Assembly: GCA_035711465.1 (NCBI GenBank)
Contig: DASTCC010000393.1
Span: 1-13,078 of the forward strand
Source: DASTCC01 sp035711465
GTDB taxonomy: Bacteria; Acidobacteriota; Vicinamibacteria; Vicinamibacterales; SCN-69-37
DNA length: 13,078 nucleotides
Direction of reading: 5' to 3'
Of the stretch, positions 1 to 6,514 are shown piece after piece. Positions within the stretch are counted from its first letter, which is position 1. Every line of letters starts with the position of its first letter. The notes under the pieces are model-generated. The model saw only the letters and a program-made list of their open reading frames with translations. It had not been told where the DNA came from and searched no databases. The translations under genes and the position numbers were made by a program.

Positions 1-423
1 CAGCCCACCGCCCTCGTCCACGAGGCCTACCTGCGGCTATTTCAGGATCGGCCCGCCGATCTCGACTCGAGGGCGTCGTTCCTGCGGCTGATGGCGGCGC
101 AGATGAAACGCCATCTGATCGATCACGCGCGCCGGCGCAACGCCGACAAGCGCGGCGGCGGCCTGGCGCACGCCAACGTCGACGACATCGATCTGCCGGC
201 GGCGCTGGCCGACGAAGCGCCCGAACGATTCCTCGAGCGACTCGACCGCGCCCTCGACGACCTGGCGGCCGAACATCCGCGCGTGGCAACGATCGTCCGG
301 CTCCGGTTCCTCGAGGATCGTTCCATCGAGGACACGGCGAAAGAGCTCGGCATGAGCGCGGGCACGGTCAAGCGCGACTTCGCCTTCGGCCGGGTCTGGC
401 TGCTCCGGGCGCTGACCGGCTGA
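1..423 (+). CDS. ECF-like RNA polymerase sigma factor (PF07638/TIGR02999 type), 3' part
   Basis: This is the C-terminal 140 residues of a sigma-70 family factor; the frame is open from base 1, so the start lies outside the window. Family members are usually about 185-190 aa, so roughly 45 residues are missing. Visible residues 1-45 are the end of region 2 (ALVHEAYLRLF, then MKRHLIDHARRR). Residues about 75-135 are region 4, with the helix-turn-helix at about 107-135 (SIEDTAKELGMSAGTVKRD). The motif 'TVKRDFAFGRVWLLRAL' is typical of the acidobacterial/planctomycetal ECF-like group. It would direct RNA polymerase to alternative promoters. No anti-sigma factor is visible downstream; the next genes are two small exported proteins on the same strand. 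A GC-rich hairpin follows the stop codon directly. The family call is firm; its targets are unknown. Confidence 0.93.
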   Translation, partial: QPTALVHEAYLRLFQDRPADLDSRASFLRLMAAQMKRHLIDHARRRNADKRGGGLAHANVDDIDLPAALADEAPERFLERLDRALDDLAAEHPRVATIVRLRFLEDRSIEDTAKELGMSAGTVKRDFAFGRVWLLRALTG

Positions 424-425
424 CC

Positions 426-444
426 GGCGCCTCCGAGGGGCGCC
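426..444 (+). terminator. GC-rich hairpin just after the sigma factor gene, possible weak terminator
   Basis: GGCGCCTC (426-433) pairs with GGGGCGCC (437-444) around a CGA triloop, giving eight pairs with one G-U. It begins three bases after the stop codon. There is no T-run directly after it; the nearest is TTTT about 20 bases on. It could attenuate read-through into the small secreted genes or simply be a stable mRNA end. Confidence 0.35.
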
Positions 445-457
445 ACCCACCCGCGGT

Positions 458-504
458 GATCCAGTTTTCGGACCTCTGCGCCTGTAAGGGCAAGGAGGTC
501 AATC
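458..504 (+). promoter_or_regulatory. Conserved 47-nt leader, copy 1, with strong Shine-Dalgarno
   Basis: This leader matches the one before the second paralog (1012-1058) at 36 of 47 positions with no gaps. The shared parts are GATCCAG at the start and the block CGCCTGTAAGG.CAAGGAGGTCA just before ATG. AAGGAGG at 492-498 is a near-perfect Shine-Dalgarno, six bases before ATG 505, and fixes the start. No convincing -35/-10 pair is seen, so the element is best read as a 5' UTR. Conservation beyond the ribosome site may mean shared translational control or just recent duplication. Confidence 0.6.
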
Positions 505-876
505 ATGACCAGGATGCTGCTGAAAGGCTTCGTTGTGGGTTGCTTGATGATCGTCGGTCTCGCGCAGTCGGTTCCGGCGGCGGCACAGTCGCCGAACTTC
601 GTCCGGCACGACCGGATTCTCGGGTACGACACGGACGTCTGGCGCGTGTGGGTGCCAGCCGGCCGGATGGTGAGGGTGGTGGTCGACGGACAGACGCACA
701 CGGATCTGGACCTGGAGGTGCGCGATGCGCAGACCGGACAGCTCCTCGACTACGACGACGACACTACGTCGTACTGCATCGCGAACTTCTACGGCCCGTA
801 CTCGCGGCTCATCGAGATTCGCATCGACAACCTCGGGCGCTACTCGAACGCCTACCGCCTCGAAGTCCGCTGGTAA
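505..876 (+). CDS. Small secreted beta-rich protein, PPC-domain-like (paralog 1)
   Basis: This 123-residue protein has a clear Sec signal peptide: MTRMLLKG, then a hydrophobic core, then VPAAAQ with cleavage near residue 28. The mature part, about 95 residues, alternates hydrophobic and polar residues in a beta pattern (VWRVWVPAGRMVRVVV, TDLDLEVRDAQTG, LIEIRIDN, SNAYRLEVRW). That resembles the stand-alone bacterial pre-peptidase C-terminal (PPC) fold, a jelly-roll often attached to secreted proteases; this assignment is by pattern only. It is about 44% identical by hand alignment, without gaps, to the neighbour at 1059-1430, and both end in the SNAYR..V.W motif. An acidic patch DYDDD (about 82-86) is absent from the paralog. 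Function is unknown; a binding or accessory role for the nearby exported proteases is only a guess. Confidence 0.85.
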   Translation: MTRMLLKGFVVGCLMIVGLAQSVPAAAQSPNFVRHDRILGYDTDVWRVWVPAGRMVRVVVDGQTHTDLDLEVRDAQTGQLLDYDDDTTSYCIANFYGPYSRLIEIRIDNLGRYSNAYRLEVRW

Positions 877-896
877 CCCGCCAGAACGACTCCCCT

Positions 897-930
897 GAAC
901 AGCCGGTCGGCTTGCGCCGTCCGGCTGTTC
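897..930 (+). terminator. Strong intergenic hairpin after paralog 1
   Basis: GAACAGCCGG (897-906) is a perfect inverted match to CCGGCTGTTC (921-930). Inside it, CGGC (908-911) pairs with GCCG (916-919) around TTGC, with one T-T mismatch, so the whole 34 bases form a long stem. The following GCCTTCTTGT is only moderately T-rich. It starts 20 bases after the stop codon and probably ends or limits transcription before paralog 2. Confidence 0.6.
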
Positions 931-940
931 GCCTTCTTGT

Positions 941-1006
941 CGTGCTCTGGGCTGCGTGCTCGGTCCGCGGGTCTTCCGGAGCACCAAGCACGCAGCACGC
1001 AGCACG
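941..1006. repeat. Imperfect inverted repeat built from AGCACGC heptamers
   Basis: The 20-base arms 941-960 and 987-1006 match in inverted orientation at 17 of 20 positions, with a 26-base centre. The right arm is a heptamer tandem (AGCACGC, nearly three copies). A related heptamer array, GGGTGCT, follows the second paralog at 1441-1468. It lies in the 182-base gap between the two paralogs, after the 897-930 hairpin. It resembles dispersed GC-rich intergenic repeats of acidobacterial genomes, as recalled and not searched. Confidence 0.6.
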
Positions 1007-1011
1007 ACGCT

Positions 1012-1058
1012 GATCCAGACGCGAGCTCTCTACGCCTGTAAGGACAAGGAGGTCAGTC
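1012..1058 (+). promoter_or_regulatory. Conserved 47-nt leader, copy 2, with strong Shine-Dalgarno
   Basis: This is the second copy of the leader at 458-504, exactly 554 bases downstream and the same length. AAGGAGG at 1046-1052 lies six bases before ATG 1059. Differences cluster in positions 8-16 of the leader, while the 3' part (CGCCTGTAAGG to ATGACCA) is almost unchanged. The coding regions diverge more than this stretch does. Confidence 0.6.
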
Positions 1059-1430
1059 ATGACCAAGAGGATGCTGAAGGGCTTCGTTGTCGCGGGTCTG
1101 ATGGTGGCGGGGTTGGCGCAGGCGGCGCCGGCGGCGGCGGAAACGCTGGCGTTGATGCGCGTCGGCCGGGTGCTGGCGTTTCACACGGACGTGCACCGTA
1201 TCTGGGTGCCGTCGGGGCAGACGATTCGGTTGCAGCTCGACGCCGAGCTCTCGACCAACGTCGAGCTCGAGGTGCGCAACGCGGTCACCGGCGAGATCGT
1301 TCCGCTCGAGCGCGATGAGATCGACTGCGAGGTCGCCTCCTTCGGGAGCCCGCGGGCCGGCATTGTCGAGATCCGCGTCAAGAATCGGATGCCGATCTCG
1401 AACGCGTATCGGATCATCGTTAGCTGGTAG
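1059..1430 (+). CDS. Small secreted beta-rich protein, PPC-domain-like (paralog 2)
   Basis: This 123-residue protein is the same length as its neighbour and aligns with it without gaps, about 44% identical by hand count. The signal peptide is the best conserved part (LKGFVV..LM..GLAQ..PAAA), with cleavage near residue 28 (PAAAE). The mature domain keeps TDV.R.WVP.G, LEVR.A.TG, EIR..N and SNAYR..V.W, which fits a jelly-roll PPC-like fold. It lacks the acidic DYDDD patch of paralog 1, and its single mature cysteine is shifted by one position. It is the last + strand gene before the convergent protease operon; the stop codons are about 70 bases apart, separated by the heptamer repeat. Function is unknown. 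Divergence of the mature parts with a preserved leader and signal suggests an old duplication whose products now bind different partners. Confidence 0.85.
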   Translation: MTKRMLKGFVVAGLMVAGLAQAAPAAAETLALMRVGRVLAFHTDVHRIWVPSGQTIRLQLDAELSTNVELEVRNAVTGEIVPLERDEIDCEVASFGSPRAGIVEIRVKNRMPISNAYRIIVSW

Positions 1431-1435
1431 GAGAC

Positions 1436-1495
1436 GTGCTGGGTGCTGGGTGCTGGGTGCTGGGTGCTGCAGGCCGCACGACACCGCACCCAGCA
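1436..1495. repeat. GGGTGCT heptamer array with inverted partner at a convergent junction
   Basis: GTGCT (1436-1440) is followed by four perfect tandem GGGTGCT units (1441-1468). GCACCCAGCA (1486-1495) is the exact inverted complement of TGCTGGGTGC, which occurs four times in the array, so several alternative 10-bp hairpins can form. The element fills the gap between the convergent + strand gene (ends 1430) and minus-strand operon (ends 1501). It may act as a two-way terminator; there is no T-run, so this is inference. A 7-base repeat unit with no spacers is not CRISPR. Confidence 0.7.
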
Positions 1496-1500
1496 TCAAC

Positions 1501-4500
1501 CTACCGCCAGTTGCCAATCAAGATGAACGGCGCCCAGTAGTACGGATGCGCCCACGGCGCGTTCGCGGACGCCGTGAACGGTTTGTCGCCGGCAGCGAGC
1601 GCCGCGGTCAGGCCGCGCTGCCCTTTCGTCGATGACGTCGGCGTTGCGCGGCCCGTCAGCATCGCCAACTGCGCCTGACGAAGTGCCTCGGCCTTGTCGA
1701 GCTTCCGCTCGACCTTGCCGCGGTAGAAGGCCTCCATCAGCACGCGCGTGCTCTCGTCGGCCACGGACCACAAGCCGGCGATCACGGCCTTGGCGCCTTG
1801 ACGCTGGGCGATCACGCCGAGGCTCTCGACTTCGACGCCTTTCGCGGCGACGTCGCCCACCGCGGTCTCGCACGCCGAGAGGGTGAGGAGCTCGACGCCC
1901 TCGAAGAGCAACGTCTGGCGGTTGACCTCAGCCAGGGTGAGGCGGGAGCCGTCGCCGAGGAGCAGGTACGAGCGCTCGTCATTGCCCGGCTGGAATTTGA
2001 AATGACTGGCGATGTGCACGACTGGCGAGCGCGACTGCAGGGCCTCGCGGAACGACGCATTCGTGAAGGCGTCGTCGAGGAGGACACGGCCAGGCAGGAG
2101 TCCGGTGGCGTCCGTGCCGGCGCTGAAGAGCGTCCTCAACTCGTCGGCCACGAACGGCAGTCCGCTGAATCCGGCCACGCTCTTCGAGACGCCGACGCCG
2201 AGGCCCTGCCATGAGGCCGGGGATTGGTCGACCAGACGGCGCTGGCTCGCCGGGGTAGCGATGACCGTTCGATACGTCTCCGCGAGATACCGCTGCCCGT
2301 CCCACAGCGCCGCCATCGGCACGTAGCGCAGCGCGCCATCGAGGACCCAGACGATCGATTGCGCTCTTGCCTGCTCGAGATCTCGAGCGATCGGAGCCAC
2401 CAGCAAGCGATAGAGCTCCCGTCCCGCCGGCCGCGGATCGACCGTCGGGTTTCTCAGGGCGCGCCTGAAGGCCTCGACGCGGCGATTGAGCGTGATCGTC
2501 GGGATCGCCACTTGCGCGGCCTTACGCGCCTCGGCGCTGAACATCAGCAACTGCAGGTGACCGGGCATCACCAGCACGTAGACGACGACCGATCCGTCGC
2601 CGATTGTCCGCAGGTCGCCCATCACCGGCTGCAGATCCTGCACGGCACGGACGCGCAGCGCCGCCGCTTCGGCGCGCGACGGCGGCACTTTGGTGACAAG
2701 CGCATCCAGGTGGTCGTTGAACGCGCGGGTCGCGACTTCCAGATCGGCCTCGAGCGCCTTCAGCCGGGCTTCCTCCTCGTCGCTGCGGCTGCTGATCCCG
2801 CGCAACTCGCGCCGTTCCTGCCCGATCGCCATGATCTGGTCGCGGATTTCCGCATAGCGGGTCGTCCACGCCGCTTCACTCGCGGTTTTCGGCGGCCGAT
2901 CGGATGTCCCGGCGGCGTCGCCGCGGACGAACTCGAGGAACTCCTCCTGCTTGAGCAGATCGAGTACCGCCTGCGCTTCCGGCAGCCGGCCCGCGGCGAT
3001 CAGGACGTCGGCGAGATCCCGATAGACGCTGGCGCGACTCTCGAGGTACGTGCGCTGCACACTCGCATCCATGCGCGCGAGGTTGCCGCGGGTGCGCTGA
3101 TGGATGTCGACGGCCTGCTTGCCGAAGACGGCGGCGACGTCGAGGCGTCCTTCCTGACGCCAGTGATTCATGAGCGCGGCGAAGACCACCGCCTCCATCG
3201 CCGGATCGGCGCCACCGGCGCTGTCCGCCAACGCTTGAGTGAAGTAACGGAGTGCGGCGCGTCGGTTGCCGCGTTTGCCCTCGGCGATCCCGATCTGGGC
3301 GAGGACGCCCGCGACGCTCGCGGCCTCGCCGGCGCGGAGGTCTTCGATCTCGTTCGTGAACATCTGAATCGCGCGGCGCGCGTCGCCGCGATGCAAGGCG
3401 ACGGCGCCCATCTGGTGATAGACGCGGGCGCGGGCGACGGGCGCCTGCGAGTCGCGAGCGAGCCGCATCGCCTGCTCGAGCATCGCATCCACGGTCCCTC
3501 TCGGCGCGCCAGCTTCCTCCTTGAGAAACGCCAACTGACTCATCGCGCTGGCTCGGACCGCACCGGTAGCCAACGTGACGGCGCGCTCGTAGTGCTCGAC
3601 CGCCTTCGCGGTGTCGCCAAAGAACCACCAGGTCTGGGCGATCTGCCGTTCGACCGAGGCTTCGTATTCCTTGTTGCCCCGCTCCTGGTAGCTCTTCCGC
3701 GCCTCCTCATACGCAGCGACGCCTTCCTCGTAACGGCCCAGACCGATCAGCGCAGTGGCCTTCATGTTGTTCGCGCCGGCCTCGGCGTCTCGGTGTCCGG
3801 CCTTGATCGCCAGTTGCCGGGCGCGCTCGGCCAGATCGAGCGCACGAACCGAGTCGCCTGCGCCCGACGACAGGTCAGCGAGGCCGATGGTCGTGATCGC
3901 CTCCTCGAACTGGTTGCCCGTCGAACGATGCAGCTCGATCGCCTGTTCGAGATAGCCGCCGGCCTCGGCCCTGCGGCCGAGCGCCAGCAGCGCGACGCCG
4001 ATGTTGTTCAGCGACTCGCCGAGCGTCGCCCGTTGATTGAGTTGACGCCGCAATGCCAGACACTCCCGCCAGGCAGTGAGCGCCGCACGAAAACGGCCGA
4101 GCTTGTAGAGAATCGTGCCGAGGCCGTTGTAGTGATACGCCAGCGTGCCGTCGTCACCAGCGCGACGCGTCAACGGAATGCCTTCGGCGTAGTCGTCGAG
4201 GCCGCGGCTGCCGCCATGTGCGTAGGCAAGAAAGCCGAGCGCAGCGCCCTGAGCACGAGCGTCGCCGATCTGCCTCGCCAGCGCGAGACCCTCCTCGTAG
4301 TGCGGCAACGCCTCGGCTGGGGTCGTGAACGACTTCTGAAAGCCAAGGCCGAGGATGCTGTCGATCAGCGTCACGGTGTTGCCCGCCTCGCGATTGACCT
4401 TGATCGACTCCTCGGTCGCCCGCATCGCGTCCGCGCCGCTCAACCCGAATTGCGCGCACCAGCCGAGGTGATGGAGCGCGATGCCGAGCGCCCGCTGGTC

Positions 4501-5007
4501 GCCGGACTGTCGCGCAACCGTGACCGCCTGTTGGATCAGAGCGAGGGCGGTCTTCTCCTCGCCGACGCGACCCTCGGCGAACCCACGTTCGGCCAGCGCC
4601 TCAGCGTATCTGGCCGCCGGCCCGATCGATTCGTACGCCGTCGCGGCGTTGCGGAGATGCACGACCGCGGCGTCGAACTGTCCCCGGAGCGCGAGAGCGT
4701 TGCCGGCGCCGAGCTCGGCAGCGGCGACGACCTCCGCCAGGCCCGCCGCGCGAGCTTCGTCAATCAACTTCCGATAGGCCTGGACCGCTTGATCGAGAGG
4801 CTCACGTTCGCGCTTCGCCAACAGTGCGTCGGCATCGGCAAGATGCCGACGCACCAACGCTTGATCCTGCGCGGCGACAAACGTCCTTGGACTCGTCAGC
4901 GCAGCCGCGACGACGATCGTTGTCGGGATGACCCGTGAGAGAGCAATGACAATTGCGTGCCTCAGTAGAACGAAACTTCCGCCGCGGTCATTCTGCCGAC
5001 GTGTCAT
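1501..5007 (-). CDS. Exported TPR-CHAT protein, 1168 aa (second CHAT protease of the operon)
   Basis: This is the last gene of the four-gene minus-strand operon. An N-terminal basic stretch and a hydrophobic run (about residues 12-45, ending FVAAQ) look like a signal peptide with a long n-region. Residues about 50-690 are many tetratricopeptide repeats, for example 'YNGLGTILYKLGRFRAAL' and 'LGESLNNIGVALLALGRR'. A charged helical linker follows (about 715-790). CHAT, a caspase-fold peptidase domain, spans about 808-1168. The expected catalytic pair is present: His1002 in HIASHF and Cys1046 in LSACETAVG. The C-terminal HPYYWAPFILIG is also typical of CHAT. AGGAG lies seven bases before ATG 5007 and supports the start. 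TPR arrays in this family bind partners and may control the peptidase. Substrate and partner are unknown. Confidence 0.93.
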   Translation of the reverse strand: MTRRQNDRGGSFVLLRHAIVIALSRVIPTTIVVAAALTSPRTFVAAQDQALVRRHLADADALLAKREREPLDQAVQAYRKLIDEARAAGLAEVVAAAELGAGNALALRGQFDAAVVHLRNAATAYESIGPAARYAEALAERGFAEGRVGEEKTALALIQQAVTVARQSGDQRALGIALHHLGWCAQFGLSGADAMRATEESIKVNREAGNTVTLIDSILGLGFQKSFTTPAEALPHYEEGLALARQIGDARAQGAALGFLAYAHGGSRGLDDYAEGIPLTRRAGDDGTLAYHYNGLGTILYKLGRFRAALTAWRECLALRRQLNQRATLGESLNNIGVALLALGRRAEAGGYLEQAIELHRSTGNQFEEAITTIGLADLSSGAGDSVRALDLAERARQLAIKAGHRDAEAGANNMKATALIGLGRYEEGVAAYEEARKSYQERGNKEYEASVERQIAQTWWFFGDTAKAVEHYERAVTLATGAVRASAMSQLAFLKEEAGAPRGTVDAMLEQAMRLARDSQAPVARARVYHQMGAVALHRGDARRAIQMFTNEIEDLRAGEAASVAGVLAQIGIAEGKRGNRRAALRYFTQALADSAGGADPAMEAVVFAALMNHWRQEGRLDVAAVFGKQAVDIHQRTRGNLARMDASVQRTYLESRASVYRDLADVLIAAGRLPEAQAVLDLLKQEEFLEFVRGDAAGTSDRPPKTASEAAWTTRYAEIRDQIMAIGQERRELRGISSRSDEEEARLKALEADLEVATRAFNDHLDALVTKVPPSRAEAAALRVRAVQDLQPVMGDLRTIGDGSVVVYVLVMPGHLQLLMFSAEARKAAQVAIPTITLNRRVEAFRRALRNPTVDPRPAGRELYRLLVAPIARDLEQARAQSIVWVLDGALRYVPMAALWDGQRYLAETYRTVIATPASQRRLVDQSPASWQGLGVGVSKSVAGFSGLPFVADELRTLFSAGTDATGLLPGRVLLDDAFTNASFREALQSRSPVVHIASHFKFQPGNDERSYLLLGDGSRLTLAEVNRQTLLFEGVELLTLSACETAVGDVAAKGVEVESLGVIAQRQGAKAVIAGLWSVADESTRVLMEAFYRGKVERKLDKAEALRQAQLAMLTGRATPTSSTKGQRGLTAALAAGDKPFTASANAPWAHPYYWAPFILIGNWR

Positions 5008-5076
5008 CGACCAGCTCCTGGGGAATGAGCCCGTCTGTAACGCCTCTGCGGTTCGAGGTGGTGCGCCTGCCTCGGC

Positions 5077-6510
5077 CTACCTTCGCATCGCGCGCAGAAA
5101 TTGATCCAGCCGCTGCGCCAGCCGCGGCGTCTTGAGATGACTACCGGCGAGGATCCGATCGGTCGCCGACGCCGGCTGATAGGTCCATCGCCCATCGGCG
5201 GCCTTCGTGAACTTGCCTTTCGCCGCCATTGAATCCTGATCGGTGACGAGCACCAGATCGTGCGCGCCGGCGTTCTGGGTGTCGTAGAAGGACACGTAGC
5301 CGGAGCCGCGCAAGTCGAGCGCGACCTCGAAGTCCCACTTGCGCTCGATGACGAGCGCGCGCAGCTGATCGGGCGATCCAAGCAGCGACGCCGGCGTGTC
5401 GTTGTCCAGATCGAACAGCATCATCTCCGGTCGATCGCCGCCGGCAACGAGCACGTCCATGCGCCCGTCGCCGTCGAGGTCGCGCGGTTCGACGGTCGCG
5501 CCAAAGTCCCACGGATCGGGCACGAAGATGATCGGCGCCTTCGGGACGTTCGTCAGCAGCTGCCGCACTTCGTCGAGGTGGACGTGATAGGTGAACTTGT
5601 CTTCGCTCACCTCGCCGGGTCCCGCGAAGGTGACGCCGATCAGCGCGCCGGTGCGATCGAGCACGGGACCTCCGGAGTCGCCCGGATTCGCCTGCGCCGA
5701 CGTCAGCATGATCCGGCGCTTCGGCTGCCCGGCGACGAGCGCGTCGACCTGGCTCTGCTGCACGCCGCTGGTGCGGAGCCGCAGCATCACCAGCTCGACC
5801 ATGTCCCTGGGAAAGTCGCCGATCGACGACACCTCACAGGGCCGGTACGTCCACAGCATTCCCGATGCCGGATGGCCGATGATCGCGCAATCCATCCCGG
5901 GCCGAGGCGCCGTCTGCGCCAGCTTCAGGAACGTCAGCGGCGCCGCGCCCGCGGGCCGCTCGAGCCTGAGCAGCGCCAGATCGTTTTCCGGATCGTCGCG
6001 CAGGAGCCGCGCGCGCACCGCGGACGGATCCAGCGTCATGATGCCGTCGCTGCCCAGCCGGCCGAGGTGCACCGTCGCGAACGACGACGTCGCGTCGTTG
6101 CCGAGCCCGGATTCGATGACGTGATGGTTGGTGACGATCAGACCGTCGGCACTGACGACGAAGCCGCTGCCGTGACCGTTGATCGTACGGACGACGACGG
6201 TCGCTGGGGCCGCGGCGCTGTAGACCTCGATGCCGCCGCGTGGCCGCTCGAGATTTGCGTCTGGCGTCCAGCCGCGTGGTCCGTCCGGCGTGACGATCCG
6301 TCGCAACGCTTTCGGCGTCAGGACGATCGTCGGGTTGATGAACGCTTCGGCGATCTCGGCCGACCGAAGCGACCAGTCCGGCTCGGGCTCGGGCCTGGGC
6401 TCCGCCGGCGGCGCGCTGGAGCGGCAGCCGGCGACGATTGCGGCGACCGCAAGCGCGATAGCGGGCAGACGTCGAAGCAGAAAGTGCGGGGGAGGCGGCA
6501 TCGGTGTCAT
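5077..6510 (-). CDS. Trypsin-like serine protease lipoprotein with calcium-loop C-terminal region
   Basis: This 477-residue protein begins with a lipoprotein signal; VAGC puts the lipidated Cys at 29, followed by a Pro/Glu-rich tether. The S1/HtrA-type protease domain covers about 95-320. Its triad is visible: His130 (TNHHVI), Asp177 (DPENDLALLRL) and Ser279 (NPGDSGGPV). No PDZ domain is seen. Instead, residues about 330-477 carry DLDGDGRMD (Asp344, 346, 348, 352), a calcium-binding loop of the FG-GAP/VCBS or EF-hand-like kind, and a second acidic DLDND at 367-371. AGGAAG at 6518-6523 lies seven bases before ATG 6510; it sits beside the stop codon of the preceding gene, only four bases away, implying translational coupling. 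It probably works at the membrane on the outer side. Substrate is unknown; cleavage of a neighbouring clan CD enzyme is possible but untested. Confidence 0.92.
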   Translation of the reverse strand: MTPMPPPPHFLLRRLPAIALAVAAIVAGCRSSAPPAEPRPEPEPDWSLRSAEIAEAFINPTIVLTPKALRRIVTPDGPRGWTPDANLERPRGGIEVYSAAAPATVVVRTINGHGSGFVVSADGLIVTNHHVIESGLGNDATSSFATVHLGRLGSDGIMTLDPSAVRARLLRDDPENDLALLRLERPAGAAPLTFLKLAQTAPRPGMDCAIIGHPASGMLWTYRPCEVSSIGDFPRDMVELVMLRLRTSGVQQSQVDALVAGQPKRRIMLTSAQANPGDSGGPVLDRTGALIGVTFAGPGEVSEDKFTYHVHLDEVRQLLTNVPKAPIIFVPDPWDFGATVEPRDLDGDGRMDVLVAGGDRPEMMLFDLDNDTPASLLGSPDQLRALVIERKWDFEVALDLRGSGYVSFYDTQNAGAHDLVLVTDQDSMAAKGKFTKAADGRWTYQPASATDRILAGSHLKTPRLAQRLDQFLRAMRR

Positions 6511-6514
6511 CGCT

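Noticed and set aside
456..1013. 185-codon + strand frame overlapping the first small secreted gene
   Set aside because: It is in another frame from a gene with a strong Shine-Dalgarno, signal peptide and a paralog; the alternative protein is Arg-rich and featureless.
1436..1495. Short tandem repeats considered as a CRISPR array
   Set aside because: The unit is seven bases with no spacers; there are no cas genes nearby.
2224..4938. 904-codon open frame on the + strand, antisense to the 1168-aa TPR-CHAT gene
   Set aside because: It is a GC-driven shadow: Arg/Asp/His-rich with no recognisable domain, while the minus strand codes for a full TPR-CHAT protein with intact motifs.
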